Source of the DNA: Anaeropeptidivorans aminofermentans
GTDB lineage: Bacteria; Bacillota; Clostridia; Lachnospirales; UBA5962
DNA length: 64,000 nucleotides
Direction: 5' to 3'
NCBI RefSeq assembly: GCF_940670685.1
Contig: NZ_OW711693.1
Span: 1,488,001-1,552,000, forward strand
Shown here: positions 16,581-24,574 of the stretch, in pieces
Position numbering within the stretch: position 1 is the stretch's first letter
Layout: each line of letters opens with the position of its first letter
Translations under genes and position numbers: made by a program
The notes under the pieces: model-generated
What the model saw: only the letters and a program-made list of their open reading frames with translations
What the model was told of the DNA's origin: nothing
Database searches by the model: none

Positions 16581-17933
16581 TTGAAAAAAGTAAGAATCGG
16601 CTGTGGCGCCGGTTGCTGCAAAGATAGGATTGAACCTGTAGAGGAGCTTATTGAAAAGGGAGCGCTTGATTATTTGGTTTTTGAAACTTTAGCGGAACGT
16701 TCATTTGCAAATTTACAAGCACAGAAAAAAGGGGATAAAACTAAAGGGTTTAATGAAATGTTAGAGGTGCGTATGCGCCGGACATTAAAACAGGCAATGG
16801 AGAAAAATGTAAAGATCATCACCAATATGGGTGGTGCGAACATATCCGGTGCAGCTGAAGTAATAAAGAGTGTGGCAAAGGAGCTGGGGCTTTCCATTAA
16901 AATTGCGTTAGTTGAAGGGGATGACATTTTCCCAAATATAGAACGCTATATGGAAAATGAGCGCTGGCAATATCCCGGAGAAACCTTGGCTAAATTAAAC
17001 GGCGAGCTCTATTATGCTAATGTATATTTAGGCGGAGAGCCTATACGTGAGGCATTGGAAAACGGCGCAGATATAGTAGTTACAGGCCGAATTGCAGATG
17101 CAGCACTTTTTTCAGGGCCTTTAATGTATGAATTTGGCTGGGGGCGTAACCATCCCAATATGGGGCAGGCAACTTTAGTAGGGCATCTTCTGGAATGCTG
17201 CGGACAAATTACAGGCGGTTTTTTTGCCGATCCCGGCAAAAAAGAGGTTCCGGGGCTTGAACGTTTGGGCTTTCCTATTGCAGAGGTTTCTGAAGACGGC
17301 AGCTTTACTGTAACTAAAGTTGAAGGTTCAGGCGGTATCGTCTGTGTGGATACCTGTAAAGAACAGTTATTATACGAGATTACAGACCCCACCTGCTACA
17401 AGACCCCAGATGCAATTGTAGATTTTTCCGGTGTTTCTTTTAAAGAGATAGAAAAAGACGTTGTTTTAGTAACAGGGGCAACATCAAAAGGGGTTCCGGA
17501 GACCCTGAAAGTCAATGTAGGCTATACCGACGGTTTTACAGCTACAGGAATTGCTACATTCGCAGGCAGTAATTCATTAAAACTGGCGGAATTATGCGCA
17601 GATATTATCTGGAAACGCCTAGAAATTGTAGGAATAACCCCTATGGATAAGCGTACGGATTATGTTGGTTATAATGCCCTTTGCAAGACTGCCACATCGG
17701 ACTACTACGCCAGTGAAAAACATGGCGAAATTATGCTGCGTATGTCGGTACGTACAAAAACAGAGGAAGAAGCAAAGCTTTTTGCAGATGAATTTGGCTT
17801 TCTTTACACTAATGGGCCGGCAGGCTCTACCGGTATGGATACAAAAGTAAGCAGGTCTTATACGGTTACTTCAATCTTTATTCCTGCAAGTGACGTAATT
17901 GCTACGGTGAGATATGAGGAGGTAGGATTATGA
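16581..17933 (+). CDS. AtuA-family protein (DUF1446)
   Basis: Matches the acyclic terpene utilisation AtuA family: N-terminal IGCGAGCCKDRIEPVEELIEKG, a glycine-rich NMGGANISGA segment near residues 78-87, VTGRIADAAL near 170, and the family's GPAGS...Y ending. Start is TTG at 16581, 9 bp after AAAGGAG. Its stop overlaps the ATG of the next gene (TTATGAGA). In Pseudomonas, AtuA belongs to citronellol/geraniol breakdown, but its reaction is not established and Clostridia seldom degrade terpenes, so a different substrate is likely here. Location behind an importer suggests catabolism of the imported molecule. Confidence 0.82.
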   Translation: MKKVRIGCGAGCCKDRIEPVEELIEKGALDYLVFETLAERSFANLQAQKKGDKTKGFNEMLEVRMRRTLKQAMEKNVKIITNMGGANISGAAEVIKSVAKELGLSIKIALVEGDDIFPNIERYMENERWQYPGETLAKLNGELYYANVYLGGEPIREALENGADIVVTGRIADAALFSGPLMYEFGWGRNHPNMGQATLVGHLLECCGQITGGFFADPGKKEVPGLERLGFPIAEVSEDGSFTVTKVEGSGGIVCVDTCKEQLLYEITDPTCYKTPDAIVDFSGVSFKEIEKDVVLVTGATSKGVPETLKVNVGYTDGFTATGIATFAGSNSLKLAELCADIIWKRLEIVGITPMDKRTDYVGYNALCKTATSDYYASEKHGEIMLRMSVRTKTEEEAKLFADEFGFLYTNGPAGSTGMDTKVSRSYTVTSIFIPASDVIATVRYEEVGL

Positions 17934-18241
17934 GATTACGAGACATTGCACATACCCGCGCCGGTGATAAGGGCAACGGATTAAATATTAGTGTAATCCC
18001 ATATAGAGAGTCCGATTATGCATTCCTAAAGAAACAGCTTTCTGCAGAAAAAGTTCAATATTTCTTTAGGGATATGTGTAAAGGTACTGTAACACGTTAC
18101 GAACTTGACAAGCTTTCTGCACTGAATTTTGTTTTAGAGCATTCTCTTGACGGAGGCTCCTGTAGAACATTAGGCCTTGATGCCCTTGGCAGAAGCACTG
18201 CTCTTGCACTTTTGGAAATAGAACTCGAAGATACGAAGTAA
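17930..18241 (+). CDS. AtuA C-terminal-like partner protein
   Basis: A 103-residue protein matching the small domain fused to AtuA in some species and separate in others; it opens with RDIAHTRAGDKGN, characteristic of that domain, and ends with an RTLGLDALGR.-type stretch. Translationally coupled to the AtuA-family gene by an ATGA overlap, so the pair probably forms one complex in fixed ratio. It is the last gene before the strong terminator at 18366. Confidence 0.8.
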   Translation: MRLRDIAHTRAGDKGNGLNISVIPYRESDYAFLKKQLSAEKVQYFFRDMCKGTVTRYELDKLSALNFVLEHSLDGGSCRTLGLDALGRSTALALLEIELEDTK

Positions 18242-18365
18242 GTTATTAAATGTTTTATAGTTAATTAAACTAATAAAGGCATCTCCCCGAAAAGCAAACA
18301 CAGAAAATTAAATCATGGCTTTCCTATAATATTTAATTTTAATAAAGGAAAGCAGTCAAAACATT

Positions 18366-18402
18366 AAAAGGCCGGCATGGTATTAAACCATGCCGGCCTT
18401 TT
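18366..18402 (+). terminator. Strong terminator after the AtuA operon
   Basis: 15-bp perfect stem AAAAGGCCGGCATGG / CCATGCCGGCCTTTT with a 7-nt loop, GC-rich and flanked by A and T runs, so it can work in both directions. It marks the end of the importer/AtuA transcription unit. Confidence 0.93.
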
Positions 18403-18404
18403 AG

Positions 18405-18455
18405 GTAGCAACGAAAATCTATTTATCCATAAGGCTTAAATATATAAAAACGCTA
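18405..18455. repeat. Half copy of hairpin repeat family 1 (copy b)
   Basis: GCAACGAAAATCTATTTAT, then ATAAGGCTTAAATATATAAAAACGCT, matches the left arm of the full copies (compare 39747-39800). The right arm and terminal repeat are absent. It abuts the strong terminator. Confidence 0.5.
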
Positions 18456-19268
18456 TTACAGCAGAATAAAACTCTTTTAAATTCTTAAAAATACTTTCTT
18501 AAATATTTAATTAAGGAAGCGCTTAAAAAAAATTGAACTAACTTACTTAACGAAGATAATTTAAAAATCAGACACAGCTTTGACAAGCTAAAGGTTAAGA
18601 TGCTTGTTCTTTCCAATGAGGAAGCACGAGGAGGATTTGCGAATATCAATATGCCAGGAATTGGCAGAGTGGAAGGTGAAAGGCCCTGAGAAATCAGAGA
18701 AAAGACGGTATTGGCTTGCTGAATAATTAAAAAGTGGAAATTCATAGCGCCAGTTTAAACAGTAAAAAAATAGGGCTTGAAAAAGCGAATAGGGGGTATG
18801 AAGAATACGGTATCTGCGCAAATATTAAAGGACACTACAAATTAATGAGAGAAAAAGGATAAAATCCTTCTAAAGATACGGCGCAAATGCTTGTTATAGG
18901 AGCGGAGAAGGATTTTCTTCTGAAAAGCTTAAAAGAATGTATGGCAAAGGTATTTGGAAGCTTTTTAGAAAATGTTCTCAAAGATGCGGTAATTGTCGCC
19001 GAATTCAATACTTTAAAAAGTATGTTGTTCCGGGAGCATTTATATTTGCAGCAATATTATTTAATTCCGTATATAGTCATCAGCCTTTTGAAACAGGAAA
19101 GATTCAGGGTACGATTTTGTATAGGGATTTAAATAGTAAAGCATTAAAGAATTAGTCAAAAAATATAATCTTTAATTATATTTTACAAATATTGTATTTT
19201 GAAAAATGATATGCTTGACAAAACCTCATTTTTAAGCCAAAAACCGGAAAATATAAGGGTTTATAGCG

Positions 19269-19297
19269 TTGCGTTAATAAATTTTAAATGATACAAT
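19269..19297 (+). promoter_or_regulatory. Sigma-A-type promoter for the 19.3-24.2 kb operon
   Basis: TTGCGT (19269-19274), 17-bp spacer, TACAAT (19292-19297), about 45 bp ahead of the binding-protein start codon. Spacing is ideal and both boxes are close to consensus. Confidence 0.55.
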
Positions 19298-19343
19298 TCA
19301 TTTGGATTTTTAGCATAAAATAACAGAATATGGGGGTAATTTC

Positions 19344-20777
19344 ATGAAAAGAAAAAGATTATCGTCGTTTTTTGCTTTAGTTATGGCTATGGTTATAACT
19401 TTTGCAGCAATGCCTACAGCAGTATTTGCGGCTTCCGGCTTTGAAAAAATTGTATTAAAGATTAACAGCGAAGATGTTACAATTGACGGCAAAAGCCGTA
19501 AGCTTGACCCAGAGAACCCGGGAACGAAGCCGGCCATCGTTAACGACCGTACTTTGCTTCCTGTAGCTTGCATAGGAGATATTATCGGGGTAAAAACAAG
19601 CTGGAATGAAGCTCTTAAGAAAGTAACTATTACATCAGGAACAGATAAAATTGAGATGGTTATCGGCAGCAAAACGGCAACTGTTAACGGCAAAAAAGAG
19701 GTAATGGACGTTGCTCCTTCTATTATTAACAGCAGGACGATGCTTCCTATTAGTGAAGTTACAAAATTTCTCGGCCTTAACATCAGCTGGGATAGCAAAA
19801 CAAGACAGGTAACCATAACAAAGGGTACGGTTGCGTCTTCAAATGCTGAAAAGACTGTAACCATTACTGACCAGGTTGGAAGAACGGTTACTTTTAAAAG
19901 CAATCCTAAAGTTGCTTCCTGCTATTACATATCTACATTGATTTCTCTCGTTATAGGCGGCTCCGATAATCTTGTGGGCATTGAAAACCAAAGCGCTCAT
20001 CAGCCTATCTATTCAGCCTTTGGAAACATTGCGTCTCTTCCACAAATAGGTTCAGGAAAAGGCGTTAATTATGAAGAACTCGCTAAAACAGGTGCGGAAG
20101 TTATCATTATCCCTAAGCGTTTACAGGAAGCAATTCCCCAGCTTGAACAAATCGGCGTGCAGGCTGTTGTCGTTGTTCCTGAAACCCTTGAAGGCTTATT
20201 AGAATGCTTTGAAATCCTTGGAAAGGTTTACGGAGAAGAAGCAAAGGCGAAAGAAGTTGTTTCTTATTACGAATCTAAAATAGACGAAATTTCCAAGCTT
20301 ACAAAAGCAAAAGGCGCCAATGCACCTAAGGTTTATGTAGCCGGCAATTCTGATTTCTTAAATGCAGCCACAGGAAAAATGTATCAGAACACCATCGTTG
20401 AGCTTGCAGGCGGTGTGAATGTGGCTAAAGGCCTTACCTCAGGAAACTGGGATAAAATTTCCGTTGAACAGCTTCAAGTTTATGCACCGGAAATTATATT
20501 TATCTCAAACAGTGCCAATTACACGGCAGAGGATTTATATAATAATCCGCAGCTGAAAGGAATTCCTGCCATAACAAATAAACAGGTCTATGCCTTCCCA
20601 TCAGAAAAAGACGCATGGGACGTGCCTTCCGCTTCTTCTATCCTCGGCATTATGTGGGCGGCAAATAAGATAAATCCTGCTGTATACACAGAAAGCAAGA
20701 TTTCTACAGAGGTTGAAAGCTTCTATAAGAATTTTTACAAAACGACTGTTAAATATACGGATATAGTAGGCAGATAA
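19344..20777 (+). CDS. Type II importer binding protein fused to a copper-amine-oxidase-N-like domain
   Basis: Captures a metal complex or oxyanion for the FecCD/ATPase pair that follows. Order: signal peptide cleaved about AVFA (no lipobox cysteine), a stalk-type CuAO-N domain at ~36-157 (VNDRTLLPV, INSRTMLPISEV), then a class III periplasmic-binding fold (~170-475) opening ITDQVGRTVTF. Gram-positive binding proteins are normally lipoproteins, so the stalk domain may supply cell-wall or membrane retention. The permease gene starts 1 bp after its stop. Because the last gene of the operon is an aldehyde:ferredoxin oxidoreductase homologue, tungstate/molybdate is a plausible ligand, but iron-siderophore, heme or cobalamin cannot be excluded. 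Confidence 0.85.
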   Translation: MKRKRLSSFFALVMAMVITFAAMPTAVFAASGFEKIVLKINSEDVTIDGKSRKLDPENPGTKPAIVNDRTLLPVACIGDIIGVKTSWNEALKKVTITSGTDKIEMVIGSKTATVNGKKEVMDVAPSIINSRTMLPISEVTKFLGLNISWDSKTRQVTITKGTVASSNAEKTVTITDQVGRTVTFKSNPKVASCYYISTLISLVIGGSDNLVGIENQSAHQPIYSAFGNIASLPQIGSGKGVNYEELAKTGAEVIIIPKRLQEAIPQLEQIGVQAVVVVPETLEGLLECFEILGKVYGEEAKAKEVVSYYESKIDEISKLTKAKGANAPKVYVAGNSDFLNAATGKMYQNTIVELAGGVNVAKGLTSGNWDKISVEQLQVYAPEIIFISNSANYTAEDLYNNPQLKGIPAITNKQVYAFPSEKDAWDVPSASSILGIMWAANKINPAVYTESKISTEVESFYKNFYKTTVKYTDIVGR

Positions 20778-20778
20778 T

Positions 20779-21789
20779 ATGAACGGACAAAATAAAAAAA
20801 TTGCTAATATCTTTTGGCTTGGCGTTGTGTTTCCTATTGCCGCCCTGATATCTTCTATTTGTATCGGGCGCTATCCCATAGGAATCAATCAGCTGATAGC
20901 ATATCTTTTTAGCCCCGGGGTCTTTGAGGACCCCGGAGCTAATATTTTTTGGAACATACGTCTTCCAAGGGTACTGTTTTCTATGATGGCAGGCGGTGCC
21001 CTTTCTATTTCAGGCTCCGTATTGCAGGGGGTCTACAGAAATCCGCTGGTTTCGCCGGATATTATCGGCGTATCCTCGGGGGCTTCCTTAGGGGCGGCAA
21101 TTTCAATTGTATTATTTTCCTCTGTATCCTCAAGCGTGCAGCTCTTTGCCTTTGCAGGGGGCATTATTGCGGTGCTTTTTACCTTTAATCTTGCAAGGCT
21201 CGGCAATCAGTCTACGATTGTATCTTTGATTTTATCCGGGGTTATTATAAATGCTCTTGCTCAGTCCGGCGTATCCATTCTTAAATATATGGCGGACCCT
21301 CTTCAGCAGCTTCCGGCTTTGGAATTTTGGCTCATGGGGAGCCTCAATACCATTACATGGGAGAAGCTTATAAATTTTCTCCCGATGTTTTTTATCGGCT
21401 CTGTTATAATCATACTCCTTCGGTGGCAGCTGAACGCTCTTTCTATGGGTGATGAGGAAGCGGCAAGCCTTGGGGTATCCGTAGTTATTACAAGAGGCAT
21501 TATGATAGCCATGGCTACGGTGTTGGTTTCGGGAGTTGTTTCTATGACGGGCATGATTGCCTGGGTAGGGCTTATATGCCCGCATATTACCCGTATTTTA
21601 ACCGGGAGCGACCATAGGGTCTCTGTGCCTGTTTCTTTTTTTACGGGGGCAGGATTTATGGCGATTTCAGATACGGTTGCCCGTTCTTTGACGGCTGCCG
21701 AGCTTCCCATAAGTGTTATCACTGCTTTTACGGGGGCACCCTTTCTGGCATATTTGCTTATCAAAAGCGGCAAGTCCGCCTGGCAGTAG
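20779..21789 (+). CDS. FecCD/BtuC-type importer permease
   Basis: Permease of a type II importer, roughly ten membrane spans in 336 residues. Family marks include IRLPR (residues ~57-61), GAxLSISGxVLQGVYRNPL and PDIIGVSSGASLGA, and GxIxWVGLICPHITR...G.DHR near the C-terminus. It begins 1 bp after the binding-protein stop and ends 8 bp before the ATPase. FecCD/BtuC folds carry siderophores, heme, cobalamin and, in the MolBC branch, molybdate/tungstate; sequence alone does not separate these. Confidence 0.9.
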   Translation: MNGQNKKIANIFWLGVVFPIAALISSICIGRYPIGINQLIAYLFSPGVFEDPGANIFWNIRLPRVLFSMMAGGALSISGSVLQGVYRNPLVSPDIIGVSSGASLGAAISIVLFSSVSSSVQLFAFAGGIIAVLFTFNLARLGNQSTIVSLILSGVIINALAQSGVSILKYMADPLQQLPALEFWLMGSLNTITWEKLINFLPMFFIGSVIIILLRWQLNALSMGDEEAASLGVSVVITRGIMIAMATVLVSGVVSMTGMIAWVGLICPHITRILTGSDHRVSVPVSFFTGAGFMAISDTVARSLTAAELPISVITAFTGAPFLAYLLIKSGKSAWQ

Positions 21790-21800
21790 GAGGGTGTATG

Positions 21801-22583
21801 ATGAATATTTTATCTTGTGAAAACTTAACGGTTGAGCTATCCAATAAAGAAATCCTTACTGATATAGGTTTTGAAGCTGAATGCGGCAAAATATACATTC
21901 TCTTGGGAAGTAACGGCACAGGGAAAACCACGCTCCTGCGTACTTTATCGGGGCTTATAAAGCCTGTGAAAGGGACAGTGTCCATTAACGGCAGGGATAC
22001 GGCTTCCTTTAGCCGTAAAGAGTTTGCCAGAAATATCTGCTATTTGCCCCAAAGCCATGGCGCGGTATTTGAATATCAGGTAGTAGATTTCGTTATGATG
22101 GGCCGTACGGCCCATGGGAATATTTTCTACCGCCCTACGGAAAAAGACAAGAAGAGGGCTTTGGCAATACTTGAAGAAACAGGTATAGCCCATCTTGCTT
22201 ACAGGCCTTATACAAATTTAAGTTCCGGTGAATGCCAGCTTGTGATGCTTTCAAGGGCATTGATGCAGGATACGTCTTTTTTGCTTCTTGATGAGCCGAC
22301 AAGCAATTTAGATTTTAAAAATCAGCGGAAAGTTATGAAAAGAATTACAGAGCTTGCCCACAAGAATGAGAAAGCCATTTTAATATCCATACATGATCCG
22401 AATGCCGCCATTGAATACGGCGATTGTATTATAGCAATGGATAATAAGCAGATTATAAAAAAGATTGATAAAACAAATTCAGGCTTTTACAATGAAATTG
22501 AAAAAGCAATGCAGCAGATTTATGAGCCATCTGTAAAAATAGTACAGACGGAGGACTATGCTTTTGTAAAATACGGAAAATAG
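21801..22583 (+). CDS. FecE/BtuD-type importer ATPase
   Basis: ATPase for the type II importer. Walker A GSNGTGKTT, Q-loop LPQSH, signature LSSGECQLV (a variant of LSGGE), Walker B FLLLDEPTSNLD and H-loop ISIHD. Two ATGs occur in tandem (21798, 21801); the second has better spacing from AGGAGG at 21788 and is preferred. The LSSGE signature with Gln-Leu after it is common in this subgroup. 60 bp separate it from the oxidoreductase gene, with no terminator between, so they are probably co-transcribed. Confidence 0.88.
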   Translation: MNILSCENLTVELSNKEILTDIGFEAECGKIYILLGSNGTGKTTLLRTLSGLIKPVKGTVSINGRDTASFSRKEFARNICYLPQSHGAVFEYQVVDFVMMGRTAHGNIFYRPTEKDKKRALAILEETGIAHLAYRPYTNLSSGECQLVMLSRALMQDTSFLLLDEPTSNLDFKNQRKVMKRITELAHKNEKAILISIHDPNAAIEYGDCIIAMDNKQIIKKIDKTNSGFYNEIEKAMQQIYEPSVKIVQTEDYAFVKYGK

Positions 22584-22643
22584 TTTCAGCTTGAAGGTTG
22601 ATTTACTATAAAACTAAAAGTCTGCAAAGGGGGATGGATTTTA

Positions 22644-24224
22644 ATGATACAAAAAACAATTGTAGCAGATTTGAATAGCCTTTCCTTTACTATCTCAGAA
22701 AATAAATTTACGAAAGAGAGCGGATACGGCAGAGGCCTTGCAGTAGCGCTTTTGAAAGAATACGGAAATATGGCCGCAGGCCGTTTTGACGAAGACAATC
22801 CCTTAATATTTGTGCCTGGGCTTTTTGTAGGGAGCTCTGCGCCTTCCTCCTGCCGTATGCATGTCGTTACAAAAAGGGAGAAAGGGCAGGGGGCCCATAT
22901 TTCAAACATAACGGGCGATGCTCCTCATAGGCTGATTTCTTCAGGAGTTTCAGCTCTTGTAATAAAAGGGAAGGCTAAGAAGCCGGGAACCGTATTATTG
23001 ATAGACCATGGTGAGCCGCAGTTTATTCATATGCCGGAGCTTATGGGCCTAAAAATACCTGAAATCATCTCTTGCCTTAGGGAGCAATTCGGAGAAGACT
23101 GCTCTATCACAGGAACAGGTCCTGCGGCTGATGCGCTGCTTCCTCTTTCAACGGTATTTAATACATATCCAAGGGGATTGCCGGCTTACGGCTGCCCAAG
23201 AAACAGCTTTGGCGACATAGCGGGAAGCAAAAATCTAAAAGCTGTTGTAGTAAAAAGTTCGAAGCTTTTTGATGTTCCCTATGCGGATAAAGAAGCATTT
23301 AAAAGGCTTGCGCCAAAGCTTTCAGCAATTATACGAAGCAATAAAATATGCGGCGGAGCTTTACCGGGATATGGTTCCATTACTATAATGAAGCTTTTAA
23401 AGAATAAGCATGATATTCCAGAACCCAAAAAAATAGAAATGAAAGCCCGGTTTTCACCCAACGGAATAAAAATAAACAGAAATTGTTCTCCTGTATGTGT
23501 CATAGGCTGCCTTAATAAAAGTGAAAGAGAAGCGCTGGTAGACGGCTTTCAGGACGTTCCTGAGGTTTCGGAGGTAGACGGGGCACTTATGCATTCCTTT
23601 TCCATAAAGGATAATCTGCTTGTACAGAAAATTATGGCCAAGGCTTTTGAAATAGGAATAAATGCGACGGAATTTGTTTATACGGCTAAGGTTTATTATG
23701 AAGCGCTTTATGGAAAAACAGACCATATTAAGCCTGATGATATTTATGAACTGCTCCTTGAAATAGAGAAGCTTTCCGTTACCGGCCGTGTGATTGCAGG
23801 AGGCTCTCAAAGAGTATTTGAAATATTTAAAGATAAAACGCCTCTTGAGGAGCTTGTTACAAAGCCCTCTATTACTCAGGAAAAAAATTACAGTGTATCC
23901 CTTGAAAAGCCGGAAGGGCTCGAAAATACCAAGGATATAGACTTACTGTACAGGGAAATATTTGCCCTTGAAAATCTTGGTATATGTATCTTTACCTCAT
24001 TTGCTTTATTAAATAATAATGAAGCCCTGGCGCTGTTAAGCAAAATGTTTACTGCGAAAACAGGAATTGAAATGAGTGTTTATGAGCTTTTGGAGTATTC
24101 TAAAAGCTGTATAGAAAATGAGCTTTCTTTTCATAAGGACAGTGCATTATACGGCGTAAATATGACTGTACCGGAATTTACAAAGGTTCTTTACAGATAT
24201 TTTGGTGAAGAAAAGGAAAAGTAA
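22644..24224 (+). CDS. Aldehyde:ferredoxin oxidoreductase family protein (tungsten-type)
   Basis: Homologue of the tungstopterin AOR family, which oxidises aldehydes to acids with ferredoxin. Seen: the N-terminal GYGRGLA region, GxxVGSSAPSSCRMHVVTK...G and ISNITGDAPHRLISSG, a bis-pterin-type N-terminal domain (to ~210), three cluster cysteines in an unusual C-x3-C-x3-C spacing (Cys281, 285, 289) and a distal candidate fourth ligand Cys448. Classical AOR has CxxCxxxC. At 526 residues it is ~80 short of usual. It follows a FecBCD/MolBCA-type importer in one operon. The variant cysteine spacing and short length suggest a divergent subfamily with an unknown substrate. Confidence 0.83.
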   Translation: MIQKTIVADLNSLSFTISENKFTKESGYGRGLAVALLKEYGNMAAGRFDEDNPLIFVPGLFVGSSAPSSCRMHVVTKREKGQGAHISNITGDAPHRLISSGVSALVIKGKAKKPGTVLLIDHGEPQFIHMPELMGLKIPEIISCLREQFGEDCSITGTGPAADALLPLSTVFNTYPRGLPAYGCPRNSFGDIAGSKNLKAVVVKSSKLFDVPYADKEAFKRLAPKLSAIIRSNKICGGALPGYGSITIMKLLKNKHDIPEPKKIEMKARFSPNGIKINRNCSPVCVIGCLNKSEREALVDGFQDVPEVSEVDGALMHSFSIKDNLLVQKIMAKAFEIGINATEFVYTAKVYYEALYGKTDHIKPDDIYELLLEIEKLSVTGRVIAGGSQRVFEIFKDKTPLEELVTKPSITQEKNYSVSLEKPEGLENTKDIDLLYREIFALENLGICIFTSFALLNNNEALALLSKMFTAKTGIEMSVYELLEYSKSCIENELSFHKDSALYGVNMTVPEFTKVLYRYFGEEKEK

Positions 24225-24574
24225 ACTTTCATAGATGATTTTTTTTCATATGTTTTCCTTTGAGAAACGAATTAAGCGACAAATAGAAACCCCTTTGATT
24301 ATAATACGTATTGTAATCAACAGGAGTTTCTTATATTTAATATATTAAGAAGGTACTGAAGTATGTTTTAAAATCCTTATAGAGCAAATTAATTGATGAA
24401 ATAAATAAGTGCTATTATAAAGGCTATAAGCATGAAAGAAAGCTCCATAACGAGGAAACGGGTAGGCTTAAGGACTAAAGTGTACATTGTAACAGGCGGC
24501 TTGGGAAATCCTTCTTTCTATTTGGTTATTTCCCGGTAATGTGAATAGCATATGCTTTGGTCTGCTTTTCTTTG
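24225..24574. other. Convergent intergenic gap
   Basis: About 350 bp between the oxidoreductase and the converging kinase gene. Apart from the hairpin at 24285-24331 no gene, repeat or RNA is apparent. Confidence 0.5.
24285..24331 (+). terminator. Hairpin ending the oxidoreductase operon
   Basis: AGAAACCCCTTTGATTATAATAC pairs almost fully with GTATTGTAATCAACAGGAGTTTCT, a ~23-bp stem with a few mismatches, centred between convergent genes. A clear U-tract is missing (TTCTTATATTTA follows), so termination or processing are both possible. Confidence 0.55.

Larger units (their letters stand above)
18242..19343. other. 1.1-kb gap with terminator, half repeat and probable gene decay
   Basis: Holds the terminator at 18366-18402, a half copy of repeat family 1 (18405-18455) and ~700 bp with short overlapping open frames. 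One (18937-19155) would encode a 72-residue protein with one hydrophobic segment (about residues 35-45), another (18887-19132) runs in a different frame. Neither has a good ribosome-binding site or recognised relative; the pattern fits a frameshifted remnant. The promoter of the next operon is at 19269-19297. Confidence 0.45.

Noticed and set aside
18937-19155. 72-codon frame with one hydrophobic segment
   Set aside because: Weak start context, overlaps another frame in a different phase, no recognised family; likely a remnant.
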